Shown: positions 31,730-40,147, counted from the stretch's first letter. The stretch is DNA of 64,000 nucleotides from an uncultured Oscillospiraceae bacterium (GCA_910588105.1 CAJUQD010000010.1:3058-67057), one strand, 5' to 3'. Notes: generated from the letters alone by a model not told the origin. Program-made: numbers and translations.

Positions 31730-32962
31730 CTAAAACACCCGCCGTTCCACAGCCAGGGCGGCGCTCCCCCCGTCGGAGTCCAGCGCCATCACGAAATAGC
31801 GGATATCGTCCATGGCGTGGTCATGTTCCTTTCTCACCCGGTCCTGGCCGTCCTCCTCCCAGCGGTACAGCCCGAACTCCCTTGCCGCCGCCTGGCACCC
31901 CCGGCAGATCACGATTTTCCCGCTTTTCAGCGCCTGGGCGGTGCGCCGTATGCCCTCCGATATTCGGTTGTCCGCCCGGCGCACCCGCCAGCCCTCCCGC
32001 CGCAGCGCCTCAATAAAGCTGGCTGCCGACGGGTCTACGATGACTATTTCAATGCAACGCCCCCCGGCCAAATTTTTCAAATCCTCCGCATATTCCCCGT
32101 CGGTTTTCTGCCGTCCCCGCTCCCTGGCGTCGTAATAGAACTCCTTCACTCTGTACCAAATCCCATCCATTTCCCCCCAAAGTCCAAAGGAAGCCGGGTT
32201 TCTGGTTCCATAATCGCAGGAGATCCGCCATCTGGTGAACTCTCCCTCCGGCGCCGGCTCCATGGCGTCCCGGTCGAAGAAGTCATATACCAGCCCTTCC
32301 GCCGCCGTCCACTCTCCCAGCACATACCGCCGGTAAAACGTCCCCTGGAACATCCGCCCATACCGCTCCCGCACCTTGGGGGACAGCCCCGGGTTGTCCT
32401 CCATGGCAAAGCGCAGGTAGAGCGCCCGCTTTTCCTCCGCCTTGCAGATCCACTCCCGGTAAAACCAGTGCTCCGGCCCGGCCGGGTTGCAGGAAAACCA
32501 CACCTTGCCGCCCTGCACGGAGCACCGGGCGCAGGCCTGCTCCACAAAGGAGCGGGGCATCAGCGCCGCCTCGTCCAGCAGAATCCCAGCCAGCGTCACC
32601 CCCTGGATGGAGGCGCAGCTCCCCTCGTCCCCCCCGCCGTAGAGGTAGAACAAATTTTCCCGTCCCCCGCCCCGGAGGAGCACCTCGTTCCGGCTTATTT
32701 TTTCCTCCCACCGAAACCCCAGCCCCTCCAGCACAGGCCGGGCCTGGGCCAGCAGGTTGCGCCGCACTCCGTTGATGGACGCCGCGCACAGGCCGAACCT
32801 CTGCCTCTGGAACCGGGCCATGGCCCACAGGAAGAAGGACACACTCAAGGCAAAGGTCTTGCCGGAGCGCACCGCCCCGTCGCAGATGACGGCGTCCATC
32901 CCGTCCTGTCTCCACCAGTCCAGCACCTGCCGCTGTTTCGGGGAGAATTCCACCCTTTTCAC
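31730..32962 (-). CDS. Terminase large subunit, PBSX family
   Basis: 410-residue packaging motor. ATPase: Walker A GAVRSGKT near residue 28, Walker B AGILLDEAAL near 120, and coupling motif FSCNPAGPEHWF. Nuclease: acidic residues in CDYGTRNP, VIVDPSAASF and DHAMDDIRYFV. The start overlaps the small-subunit stop (ATGA). The family is XtmB of PBSX, a headful-type packaging enzyme. All catalytic motifs look intact. Confidence 0.93.
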   Translation of the reverse strand: MKRVEFSPKQRQVLDWWRQDGMDAVICDGAVRSGKTFALSVSFFLWAMARFQRQRFGLCAASINGVRRNLLAQARPVLEGLGFRWEEKISRNEVLLRGGGRENLFYLYGGGDEGSCASIQGVTLAGILLDEAALMPRSFVEQACARCSVQGGKVWFSCNPAGPEHWFYREWICKAEEKRALYLRFAMEDNPGLSPKVRERYGRMFQGTFYRRYVLGEWTAAEGLVYDFFDRDAMEPAPEGEFTRWRISCDYGTRNPASFGLWGEMDGIWYRVKEFYYDARERGRQKTDGEYAEDLKNLAGGRCIEIVIVDPSAASFIEALRREGWRVRRADNRISEGIRRTAQALKSGKIVICRGCQAAAREFGLYRWEEDGQDRVRKEHDHAMDDIRYFVMALDSDGGSAALAVERRVF

Positions 32963-33279
32963 GCCCCGTCACCGTCCTTGTCCCGGTACAGTCCGTCCAA
33001 AAAGTCCTCCAGCGCCCCTCCATGCCCCTCGTCCAGTACCTCCCGGAGCATGGCCAGCACCCGCACCTTGTCCACGAACTTGGCCTCAAAGGTTCCGTTG
33101 GCGTTGCGCCTGAGCTCCACCACCCCGGACAAATCCAATGCGTCCACCTTGTCCGCCTCTTCCCCGTCCAGGAAGGCCAGCTTGACCACATCGTTGTTTT
33201 TCCACTTCGCAAGCCTGCGCAGCTCGTCCATCAGCTCCTGCCGGGCCCTGCGCTCCTCGGATTTTTTCTGCGTACCCAT
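32959..33279 (-). CDS. Terminase small subunit candidate (XtmA-like slot)
   Basis: 106 residues, first gene of the operon. ATG 33279 follows GAGGCTGG. The N-terminal helix is charged (KKSEERRARQELMDELRRLAKW); the middle is VVKLAFLDGEE...LSGVVELRRNANGTFEAKFVDK. It lacks an obvious HTH, so identity rests on the position before terL. A longer open frame upstream runs into the terminator and is not used. Confidence 0.55.
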   Translation of the reverse strand: MGTQKKSEERRARQELMDELRRLAKWKNNDVVKLAFLDGEEADKVDALDLSGVVELRRNANGTFEAKFVDKVRVLAMLREVLDEGHGGALEDFLDGLYRDKDGDGA

Positions 33280-33301
33280 TTCCAGCCTCCTCGCACCCCA
33301 G

Positions 33302-33317
33302 CCAAACACCCGTTTGG
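33302..33317. promoter_or_regulatory. Dyad upstream of the phage-like operon
   Basis: CCAAAC (33302-33307) / GTTTGG (33312-33317) with a 4-base spacer, between the terminator and terS. A TTGCAC-like -35 exists nearby but no good -10, so the operon promoter may need an activator (inference). Confidence 0.4.
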
Positions 33318-33340
33318 TTGCCTGTCCCAGTGCAAGGCAC

Positions 33341-33373
33341 AAAAAATTCCGGGGCAAAATTTCTGCCCCGGAA
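33341..33373 (-). terminator. Terminator insulating the phage-like operon
   Basis: Perfect 10-bp stem (33347-33356 with 33364-33373) followed on the minus strand by T6. It lies after the acetyltransferase gene and before terS. Confidence 0.9.
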
Positions 33374-33419
33374 TCCAATCCGGCAAATCCGTATTGACCA
33401 CCCTAGCCGGGCAGCCGCT

Positions 33420-33905
33420 TCAAACCTCTTTATATAACAGCCAAAAGCAAGGACACGTTCTCGGCCGCATCGCTTCGTCCCTGTCGCAAGGATCCTCTGT
33501 GCACTCCTTCCCCTTTCCTGTAAAACCGAGCCGCCTGTAGAAACGGATATTCGCCGCGTCTGTGGCGTCAACCCCAATTGATATCCTCTGATACCCCAAA
33601 TCCTTGATATGCTCCACCACCCGGCGGATCAGCTTCGTCCCCAAACCCTGGCCCCGGAGTTCCTTTTTCACCCGAAACGCGCAAAGATACGCGGTCCCCT
33701 CGCCGTCCGCGAAATCCTTGTCCTCCAGCTCAAAGAAAACATATAGTTCCCCAACCAGCTCCCCGCCACAGTCAATCGTCCAAAATTCAGCATTTCCTCT
33801 TTTTATTTGCCCATAAAAAAATTTCGCGTTGGGGGAAGCGGTATGAATACTCTCATATCCCCACAGCTCCAACAGCTCCTCCCCTGCCGCCTTTCTCATC
33901 CTCAT
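33420..33905 (-). CDS. GNAT-family N-acetyltransferase
   Basis: 161 residues. The acetyl-CoA loop is RGQGLGTKLIRRVVEH near residues 88-103, with the preceding AYLCAFRVKKE strand and late IRFYRRLGFTGKG. Substrate unknown. Codon use is more AT-rich than the neighbours, hinting at separate acquisition. ATG 33905 lies 8 bases after AGAAGG. It precedes the terminator that isolates the phage-like operon; rlmH is 7 bases upstream. Confidence 0.85.
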   Translation of the reverse strand: MRMRKAAGEELLELWGYESIHTASPNAKFFYGQIKRGNAEFWTIDCGGELVGELYVFFELEDKDFADGEGTAYLCAFRVKKELRGQGLGTKLIRRVVEHIKDLGYQRISIGVDATDAANIRFYRRLGFTGKGKECTEDPCDRDEAMRPRTCPCFWLLYKEV

Positions 33906-33912
33906 GGGCCTT

Positions 33913-34395
33913 CTACTTATGATAATCCGCCCCCTCCTGGATTTTGAACGCCCGGTAAATCTGCTCCAGCAGCATCACCCGCGCCAGATGGTGGGGAAAG
34001 GTCATGGGCGACATGGACAGCATAGCCCACGCCCCCGCCTTGACGGAGGGGTGCAGCCCGTAGGATCCGCCGACGACGAACACCAGGTGCTTGGCGGCAT
34101 TGTGGCTCCATGTGGAGATCATGGCCGCCAGCTCCTCGCTGGAGCGCAGCGTCCCCTCGACGGCCAGGGCGATGACGCTGGAGTTGGGGGGGATCTTGGC
34201 CCGGATGGCGTCCCCCTCCTTTTCCAGCGCCCACTGGATCTCCCCCAAGGAGGGATTTTTGGGCAGCTTCTGCTCCGCCAGCTCCACAATATTCAGCTTA
34301 CAATACCCCTTCAGCCGCTTGGCGTACTCCGCCGCCGCCTCCTGGTAAAACTTCTCCTTCAGCTTCCCAACGCAGATAACCGTTACATCCACCAT
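33913..34395 (-). CDS. rlmH: 23S rRNA (pseudouridine1915-N3)-methyltransferase
   Basis: 160-residue SPOUT methyltransferase acting on helix 69 of the 70S ribosome. VTVICVGKLKEKFY opens the protein. FVVGGSYGLHPSV is the SAM-binding knot, and LSMSPMTFPHHLARVMLLEQIYRAF with GADYHK ends it, all diagnostic. ATG 34395 follows ATGGAGGG; the upstream in-frame extension is repeat sequence. Confidence 0.96.
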   Translation of the reverse strand: MVDVTVICVGKLKEKFYQEAAAEYAKRLKGYCKLNIVELAEQKLPKNPSLGEIQWALEKEGDAIRAKIPPNSSVIALAVEGTLRSSEELAAMISTWSHNAAKHLVFVVGGSYGLHPSVKAGAWAMLSMSPMTFPHHLARVMLLEQIYRAFKIQEGADYHK

Positions 34396-34410
34396 CACAA
34401 ACCCTCCATT

Positions 34411-34545
34411 CACGCTCTGGCTGACCGCGCTCACGTGCCCCTTTCCCTCCGTCCCGGTCAAAACCCGGCCTGCGGCAAAAGCCCGCTCGCCGCGCCGCGG
34501 CTCCTCTCCCCACAAAGCCTGAAGACAGCTTTGCGGAAGCCCCGT
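34411..34545 (+). repeat. Degenerate R1 copy followed by R4 hairpin element
   Basis: 34411-34500 is R1-like (TTTCCCTCCGTC, GCAAAAGCCC). 34501-34545 is an R4 copy: CTCCTCTCCCCACAAAGCC with a GGCTTTG-like return arm. It abuts the end of the MBL hydrolase gene. Confidence 0.6.
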
Positions 34546-35331
34546 TTATACCTCAAACCACCCTGTTGCTTCACTCCGCGGCGCCGCCACCAACTCCACG
34601 TCGTCCTCCCCCAGCCCCAGCCCGCCCAGGGCTTTTCTCGCCGCCTCCAGCGCCAGCTCCGGCCGGTTGTTCTCCGCCGACAGGTGGGCCAGGATCACCC
34701 GGCTTGTCCCCTGGGCCGCCGCCCAGGCGGCCAGCTCCCCCCCCGCCTGGTTGGACAGGTGCCCCCACTCCCCCCGGATGCGGTTTTGGAGATGGAGGGG
34801 GTAGGGCCCCCTCCTGAGCATTTCCGGGTCATAGTTGAACTCCCCGATGAGGGTGTGCGCCCCCCGCACCCCCTCCCGGGCCTGGGGGGTGGCCGCCCCG
34901 GTGTCGGTACAAAGCGCCACCTTCCGTTTTCCGTCCGTCACCCAGTAGCCCACCGGGCAGGCGCAGTCATGGCTGGTGGGGAAGGTGCCGATCTCCAACC
35001 CGCCCAGCTCAAACCGCTGTCCCGGTTCGAACACCCGGAACCGTTCCACCATTCCCTGCCAGCGTCCGCACAGCTCGCAGGCCGTCCCCTCCGCGGTATA
35101 CAGCGCCGCCCCCGTCTGGCGGCACAGCACGGGCAGGGCGGATACGTGGTCGGTGTGCTCATGGGTGATGAGCACGCCGGACACGTGCCGCAGCTCCGTC
35201 CCCAGCGCCTTGAGCCCCTGGGCGATGCGCCGGGTGGAGATACCCGCGTCGATCAGGATATGTACCCGCCCGTCGCTGACCACCGTGCAGTTTCCCGACG
35301 ACCCGCTGGCCAGCGTGGCCACCCTCAGCAT
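34546..35331 (-). CDS. MBL-fold metallohydrolase, YycJ/WalJ-like
   Basis: 261 residues. The metallo-beta-lactamase zinc motif THEHTDH is near residue 61. The family pattern LASGSSGNCTVVSDG, then ILIDAGISTRRI and FPTSHDCACPVGYWV match WalJ/YycJ hydrolases, which are linked to cell-division or DNA-repair control and often encoded near walRK. That context is absent here; murA is upstream. ATG 35331 is preferred (GGGGTGG upstream). Confidence 0.85.
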   Translation of the reverse strand: MLRVATLASGSSGNCTVVSDGRVHILIDAGISTRRIAQGLKALGTELRHVSGVLITHEHTDHVSALPVLCRQTGAALYTAEGTACELCGRWQGMVERFRVFEPGQRFELGGLEIGTFPTSHDCACPVGYWVTDGKRKVALCTDTGAATPQAREGVRGAHTLIGEFNYDPEMLRRGPYPLHLQNRIRGEWGHLSNQAGGELAAWAAAQGTSRVILAHLSAENNRPELALEAARKALGGLGLGEDDVELVAAPRSEATGWFEV

Positions 35332-35424
35332 AACGCACCACCCCATTGTCTCAATTCCACGAACAAGCCGGAAAGGATACCGTCCTTTCCGGCAAAAGCT
35401 GCATATTTAACTAGGCCTGCCTAT

Positions 35425-35557
35425 TCACGCTGCGAAGCGCCCCAGACGTTCAGTCGCTTTCCCTCCGTCTCGGGCAAAGCCCTGTCCCGTCCCTGCGGGC
35501 CTTGGGCTTTTGCCCTCGCTCCGCTCCATCCGCGCTGCTCACGGCGGCTCCGCGCCA
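35425..35557 (+). repeat. R1 repeat between murA and the MBL hydrolase gene
   Basis: TCACGCTGCGAAGCG...TCGCTTTCCCTCCGTCTCGGGCAAAG...CTTGGGCTTTTGCCCTCGCTCCGCTCCATC...CACGGCGGCTCCGCG. It abuts the murA stop codon exactly. Confidence 0.88.
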
Positions 35558-36856
35558 TTACCCGGCGATCGTCTCCTTTTTCCGCTCGGGGTCGGGCACC
35601 TCCACCACCCGGATGTCCGCGCCAATGCGGGACAGCTTGCCGATGATGTCCTCGTAGCCCCGCTCGATGTGCTTCACGTTGGAAATCTCGCTGGTCCCCT
35701 GGGCGGCCAGTCCGGCGATAATCATGCCCGCCCCGGCCCGCAGGTCGCAGGCCTCCATGGGCGCGCCGGTGAGCTTCTCCACGCCCTCGATGATGGCGAT
35801 CTTGCCGTCCACCTGGATCTTGGCGCCCAGGCGGCGGAACTCCTCGGTATAGCGGTAACGGTTGTCCCACACGCCCTCGGTAATGACGCTGGTGCCCCGG
35901 GCCAGGCAGAGCGCGGCGGCGATCTGGGGGTGCATATCGGTGGGGAAGCCTGGGTAGAACATGGTCTTGACATTGGTGCGCTGGAGGGGGCCATGGCGGC
36001 GGACGATGAGGGAATCCCCCTCCTCCTCCACCTCGGCGCCCATCTCCACCAGCTTGGCGGTGATGCATTCCATATGCTTGGGGATGATGTTGCACACCCG
36101 CACCTCGCCCCCGGCGGCGGTGACGGCGGCCATATAGGTGCCCGCCTCAATCTGGTCGGGGATGATGGAGTACTCCCCGCCCCGCAGCTTGTCCACACCC
36201 CGGATTTTAATCATATCGGTGCCCGCGCCGGTGATATCCGCCCCCATGGAGTTGAGGAAATTGGCCAAATCCACGATATGGGGCTCCCTGGCGGTATTTT
36301 CGATGACGGTGGTGCCCTTTGCCAGCACGGCGGCCAGCATCAGGTTCATGGTGGCCCCCACGCTGGCCACATCCAGGTAGATCTGGCTGCCCTTCATCCG
36401 CCCGCCGTCGGCCCCGGCGCACATATAGCCCTTTTCCACCGTGACCTCCGCCCCCAGGGCGGCAAAGCCCTTGAGGTGCTGGTCGATGGGCCTGCTGCCG
36501 AAGTCGCACCCGCCGGGCAGGGGCACCTCGGCCCGGCCGAACCGGCCCAGCATAGCCCCCATCAAGTAATAGCTGGCCCGGAGCTTGCGCCCCGCGTCAT
36601 AGGGGACGGCCTGGCGCCGGGCGGCGGTGCAGTCCACCTCCACGGTGGTGCGGTTGATGAGCCTCACCCGGGCCCCCAGATCCCGGAGGATGTCCAGCAA
36701 CAAATCCACATCGCTGATGGCGGGAATATTTTCAATGCGGCAGGGCCCCTCCACCAGAAGGGCCGCGGGGATAATACCGACGGCGGCATTCTTGGCGCCG
36801 CTGATCTCAACCTTGCCATACAGCGGACGCCCGCCGTGAATCACATACTTTTTCAA
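35558..36856 (-). CDS. murA: UDP-N-acetylglucosamine 1-carboxyvinyltransferase
   Basis: Transfers enolpyruvate to UDP-GlcNAc, the committed step of peptidoglycan synthesis. GAKNAAVGIIPA is the N-terminal substrate loop. The catalytic cysteine is present in LPGGCDFGSRPIDQHLKGF, so the enzyme should be fosfomycin-sensitive. FPTDMHPQIAAAL and EGVWDNRYRY are typical. TTG 36856 (LKKYVIHGG) is used as start since GAGGTG lies 6 bases before it. Length 432 is normal. Confidence 0.94.
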   Translation of the reverse strand: MKKYVIHGGRPLYGKVEISGAKNAAVGIIPAALLVEGPCRIENIPAISDVDLLLDILRDLGARVRLINRTTVEVDCTAARRQAVPYDAGRKLRASYYLMGAMLGRFGRAEVPLPGGCDFGSRPIDQHLKGFAALGAEVTVEKGYMCAGADGGRMKGSQIYLDVASVGATMNLMLAAVLAKGTTVIENTAREPHIVDLANFLNSMGADITGAGTDMIKIRGVDKLRGGEYSIIPDQIEAGTYMAAVTAAGGEVRVCNIIPKHMECITAKLVEMGAEVEEEGDSLIVRRHGPLQRTNVKTMFYPGFPTDMHPQIAAALCLARGTSVITEGVWDNRYRYTEEFRRLGAKIQVDGKIAIIEGVEKLTGAPMEACDLRAGAGMIIAGLAAQGTSEISNVKHIERGYEDIIGKLSRIGADIRVVEVPDPERKKETIAG

Positions 36857-36984
36857 ATCAGCACCTCTGACTCCCGGCAATACCGGTTTAATAGGTAAAG
36901 AGGGGTGGTTCCCTCTAAAAATCTTCACAAAGGGGAAACCGCTCAACCACAGCCCTCGCCAGGGAGCCCATTTCCCATCAACAC

Positions 36985-37013
36985 ATTATAACACCACGTG
37001 TAAGTAAAGGCAA
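36985..37013 (-). promoter_or_regulatory. murA promoter
   Basis: TTGCCT (37013-37008), 17-bp spacer, perfect TATAAT (36990-36985). The leader to the TTG start is about 120 bases. Confidence 0.8.
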
Positions 37014-37125
37014 CCAAAACTTTCATCCTTTTCCTTCTTCCCGCCCCGATTCTTTCATCCAGCCATATTTTGTCCAGCGGCCCCCCGGATATTCCGGGAA
37101 AATTGTGAATTTTCTGCGATACCCC

Positions 37126-37154
37126 TTGCAAAATCCAAACCGATGTATTATCAT
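37126..37154 (+). promoter_or_regulatory. htpG promoter
   Basis: TTGCAA (37126-37131), 17-bp spacer, TATCAT (37149-37154). The start site would fall at the CIRCE element. Confidence 0.75.
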
Positions 37155-37158
37155 ACCG

Positions 37159-37185
37159 TTAGCACTCTTTCTTTCAGAGTGCTAA
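37159..37185 (+). promoter_or_regulatory. CIRCE element (HrcA operator)
   Basis: TTAGCACTC (37159-37167), 9-base spacer, GAGTGCTAA (37177-37185): a perfect match to the HrcA operator consensus, placed just downstream of the htpG -10. Confidence 0.97.
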
Positions 37186-37228
37186 AACCTTGTTTTCTAA
37201 ATTATATATATAATGAGGTGCACGAATT

Positions 37229-39142
37229 ATGGCAAAGAAGCAGTTCAAAGCGGAATCCAAGCGGTTGATGGACCTGATGGTCAACTCCATCTACACCCAC
37301 AAGGAGATCTTCCTCCGGGAGATCATCTCCAACGCCAGCGACGCCATCGACAAGCTGGCCTATCTTTCCCTGACGGACGACACAGTGAAAGTCAAGCGGG
37401 GGGACATGCGCATCATTGTGACCCCGGACAAGGACACCCGGACCCTCACGGTGTCGGACAACGGCGTGGGCATGACCGCCCAGGAGCTGGAGCAGAACCT
37501 GGGCACCATCGCGCGCAGCGGCTCCCTCCAGTTCAAGGAGGGCATGGAAAAGGACAGCGCGGTGGACATCATCGGCCAGTTCGGCGTGGGCTTCTACTCC
37601 GCCTTCATGGTGGCGGACGAGGTCACCGTCATCACCCGCCGCCACGGGGAGGACACGGCCCACTGCTGGAAGTCCTCCGGGGCGGACGGCTACACCATCA
37701 CCGAATGCGAAAAGGACGAGCCGGGCACCGACGTCATCATGCACATCAAGGCCGACGGCGAGGAGGAAACCTACGGCGAGTACCTGGAGACCGGCCGCCT
37801 GCAAGCCCTGATTAAAAAGTATTCCGACTATATCCGCCACCCCATCCGCATGGAGGTGGAGGACTACCGGCAGAAGGAGAAGCCGGAGGATGCCCCGGAC
37901 GACTACAAGCCCGAGTGGGAGACGGTGGTGGAGGAAAAGACCATCAACTCCATGGTGCCCCTGTGGCAGCGCCCCCGTTCCAAGGTGGAGCAGGAAGAGT
38001 ACGACAGCTTCTACCGGGAGAAGTTTGGCGACTGGCAGCCCCCCCTGGCCACCGTCACCACCTCCTCCGAGGGCACCGTGACCTTCAAGGCCCTGCTCTT
38101 CATCCCCTCCGCCACCCCCTACGACTTCTACACCCGGGAGTATGAGAAGGGCCTCCAGCTCTACTCCTCCGGCGTGCTCATCATGGACAAGTGCGCCGAC
38201 CTGCTCCCCGACTGCTTCCGCTTTGTAAAGGGCGTGGTGGACTCCCCCGACTTTTCGCTGAACATCTCCCGGGAACTGCTCCAGCACGACCGCCAGCTGA
38301 AGATCATCGCCGCCGCCCTGGAGAAGAAGATCAAGAACGAGCTGGTCAAGCTGATGAAGGACGACCGGGAGAAGTACGAGAAGTTCTGGGCCTCCTTCGG
38401 CCGCCAGCTCAAATACAGCGTCACCGAGGGCTACGGGGCCAAGAAGGAGCTTTTGCAGGATCTGCTGCTGTTCACCACCTCCAGGGAGGGCAAACTGGCC
38501 TCCCTGACCGAATATGTGGAGCGCATGGGCGAGGGCCAGGAGTTTATCTACTACGTGTGCGCCGACACCAAGGAGCAGGCGGCCCGCCTGCCCCAGGTAG
38601 AGCGCATCGCCGACAAGGGTTGGGAGATCTTGTACCTCACCGAGGAGGTGGACGAGTTCGTGATGCAGGCCCTGCGGGAGGTGTCGGGCAAGGCGCTGAA
38701 GCCGGTGTCCGACCCGGACGCCCTGCCCGAGACCGACGAGGAGAAGGCGGAGCAGGAAAAGAAAGCCGAGCAGGCCAAGCCCGTCCTGGACTTTGTGAAG
38801 GAGACCCTGGGGGACAAAATCAAGGAGGCCCGGGTGTCCAAAATTCTCAAGACCGCCCCGGTGTGCATGACGGCGGACGGCCCCATGTCCCTGGAGATGG
38901 AGAAATACTTCTCCAAGCTGGAGGGTTCCTCCGCCATGGGCCCCATGAAGGCCGAGCACGTGCTGGAGCTCAACCCCGCCGCCGCCCCCTTCGCGGCGCT
39001 GAAATCCGCCCTGGACGCGGACGATAAGGACCGTGCCGCCAAGTACGTCCAGGTGCTCTATCACCAGGCCCTGCTCATCGCCGGCCTGCCCATTGAGGAT
39101 CCGGCGGCCTATACCGAGCTGGTGTGCTCCCTCATGGAGTAA
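37229..39142 (+). CDS. htpG: Chaperone HtpG (Hsp90)
   Basis: 637 residues. GHKL ATPase motifs are complete: EIISNASDAIDKL, DNGVGMT, GQFGVGFYSAFMV. The middle domain has SRELLQHDRQLKII. The C-terminal dimerisation part ends in PAAYTELVCSLME. GAGGTG lies 9 bases before ATG 37229. A perfect CIRCE upstream indicates repression by HrcA, unlike Bacillus subtilis where htpG is HrcA-independent. No co-transcribed gene follows. Confidence 0.97.
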   Translation: MAKKQFKAESKRLMDLMVNSIYTHKEIFLREIISNASDAIDKLAYLSLTDDTVKVKRGDMRIIVTPDKDTRTLTVSDNGVGMTAQELEQNLGTIARSGSLQFKEGMEKDSAVDIIGQFGVGFYSAFMVADEVTVITRRHGEDTAHCWKSSGADGYTITECEKDEPGTDVIMHIKADGEEETYGEYLETGRLQALIKKYSDYIRHPIRMEVEDYRQKEKPEDAPDDYKPEWETVVEEKTINSMVPLWQRPRSKVEQEEYDSFYREKFGDWQPPLATVTTSSEGTVTFKALLFIPSATPYDFYTREYEKGLQLYSSGVLIMDKCADLLPDCFRFVKGVVDSPDFSLNISRELLQHDRQLKIIAAALEKKIKNELVKLMKDDREKYEKFWASFGRQLKYSVTEGYGAKKELLQDLLLFTTSREGKLASLTEYVERMGEGQEFIYYVCADTKEQAARLPQVERIADKGWEILYLTEEVDEFVMQALREVSGKALKPVSDPDALPETDEEKAEQEKKAEQAKPVLDFVKETLGDKIKEARVSKILKTAPVCMTADGPMSLEMEKYFSKLEGSSAMGPMKAEHVLELNPAAAPFAALKSALDADDKDRAAKYVQVLYHQALLIAGLPIEDPAAYTELVCSLME

Positions 39143-39147
39143 GGCAA

Positions 39148-39290
39148 CCTACTTTCTGCTTGTGCAGAAAGTAGGCAAAGACACACTTAGGGGGCAGCCC
39201 GCCGGTTCAAAACCGAACGCCAAGGGCGCGTTCGGTTCTCACAGGCGCGCTGTCCCCTAAGAACCCCCGCCGCGGGGGACGCCCTATACG
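39148..39290 (+). repeat. R3 repeat, left copy
   Basis: Begins with a perfect 12-bp hairpin (39148-39159 with 39164-39175; CTACTTTCTGC arm), then CAAAG-CAC, GGGGGC-GCCCGCCGGTTC, CTCACAGG and CCCCCGCCGCGGGGG-CGCCC. An inverted, diverged copy lies at 40275-40416. Together they flank three small genes. Confidence 0.8.
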
Positions 39291-39373
39291 GAGGGCGGGC
39301 GCAGGCCCTTCCGGCGCCCGCGGCTTTCCACCCGGTTCCCCCTGTTTATGCTGCCGCCCGTATCCAGGCACAG

Positions 39374-39430
39374 AAAAAAAGTACGGCCCACGGTTTCGCG
39401 CCTCAGCTGCGCGCCGCCCGGGCCGTACTT
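39374..39430 (-). terminator. Terminator of the minus-strand microprotein gene
   Basis: 11-bp stem (39379-39389 with 39420-39430, 30-base loop) followed on the minus strand by a T tract. Confidence 0.75.
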
Positions 39431-39434
39431 CCTT

Positions 39435-39584
39435 TTATTCCCCTTCGATATAAAGCTCCTCCGTCTCCTGCTGCGCCCGGATCAGCAGCGCCCGGGCCTC
39501 CATCCCCTTCCCCCTGTCCAGCAAATCAATCGCCTTTGTCGCCGCCCGGAACAGTGTCAGGTACATTTCTTGATAATCCGCCAT
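39435..39584 (-). CDS. Microprotein of the MYxTLF...RAQQETExLYI family, second member
   Basis: 49 residues, ATG 39584 preceded by GAGGTG at 6 bases. The product reads MADYQEMYLTLFRAATKAI, then LLDRGKGMEARALL and IRAQQETEELYIEGE. It is homologous to the product at 5913-6089 over its whole length (MY-TLF-A-T-A; ARA-L-RAQQETE-LYI). It is divergent from two ribbon-helix-helix genes across a 130-bp AT-rich gap, the same layout as with the XRE gene at 5.6 kb. No membrane or secretion signal. Function unknown. Confidence 0.78.
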   Translation of the reverse strand: MADYQEMYLTLFRAATKAIDLLDRGKGMEARALLIRAQQETEELYIEGE

Positions 39585-39714
39585 ATTTTTCACCTCTAAC
39601 AGATCATAACACATATAAGTTGTTATTACAATTTATTTACCGCTTAAAACTTGTTTAATTTTATCTTATAAATACCATAGGAAATAAGTTAGAATTCTGT
39701 TGGGGTGATGGAAC

Positions 39715-39900
39715 ATGCCGTTTGGTCCGAATAATATTCAACGAAAGGGCGAAGCCGCCTATAAAACGATATATCTGCGCCAGCGCACCATTGACAAAAT
39801 CGAAAAGCTGGCGGCGGAAAACGAAACCAGCTTCAATGCCATTGTTGTGAGCATGATTGAACAGTGCCTGAAGGATTATGACAGCGAAACGCACGAATAA
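39715..39900 (+). CDS. Ribbon-helix-helix (Arc/MetJ-type) protein 1
   Basis: 61 residues. The core AAYKTIYLRQRTIDKIEKLA begins with a short strand followed by two helices (ETSFNAIVVSMIEQCLKDY), the RHH plan. It is about half identical to the next gene's product, so the pair arose by tandem duplication. ATG 39715 follows GGGGTGATGG. It probably binds DNA as a dimer, perhaps in the AT-rich divergent gap upstream (inference). Confidence 0.78.
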   Translation: MPFGPNNIQRKGEAAYKTIYLRQRTIDKIEKLAAENETSFNAIVVSMIEQCLKDYDSETHE

Positions 39901-39929
39901 GCTCTCCCTTGCCTCATGAGGTGAATAGG

Positions 39930-40115
39930 ATGCCGTTTCAGCCAAAAAAGACGCGAAACAAGGTGGAATCCGCTTATAAAAGCATTTACCTGCGCCAAAC
40001 TGTCATTCACGAGCTCAACGCCCTCGCGGCCAAGCACAACACCAGCTTTAACAATATTGCCGCCACCATGATTGACCAGTGCCTGGAAGAAATACACAAC
40101 GAACAGTCCGAATAG
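39930..40115 (+). CDS. Ribbon-helix-helix (Arc/MetJ-type) protein 2
   Basis: 61 residues, ATG 39930 with GAGGTGAATAGG upstream. ESAYKSIYLRQTVIHELNAL and NTSFNNIAATMIDQCLEEI align with protein 1 along the full length, with the same PF-P-start. It is 29 bases downstream of protein 1 and shares its transcript, ended by a strong terminator. Confidence 0.78.
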   Translation: MPFQPKKTRNKVESAYKSIYLRQTVIHELNALAAKHNTSFNNIAATMIDQCLEEIHNEQSE

Positions 40116-40147
40116 AAACATCCCTGCCTTTGCGGCAGGGATGTTTT
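40116..40147 (+). terminator. Terminator of the ribbon-helix-helix gene pair
   Basis: Perfect 13-bp stem (40116-40128 with 40134-40146) ending in four T. Confidence 0.88.

Noticed and set aside
31037..33397. Plus-strand open frame of 786 codons across terminase genes
   Set aside because: Shadow of terL, terS and capsid genes, with proline-rich non-protein-like composition.
19880..33420. Phage attachment-site direct repeats at the module ends
   Set aside because: By eye no matching repeat of 12 bp or more was seen between the two flanks, and no tRNA is adjacent; an exact-match search would be needed to exclude shorter cores.
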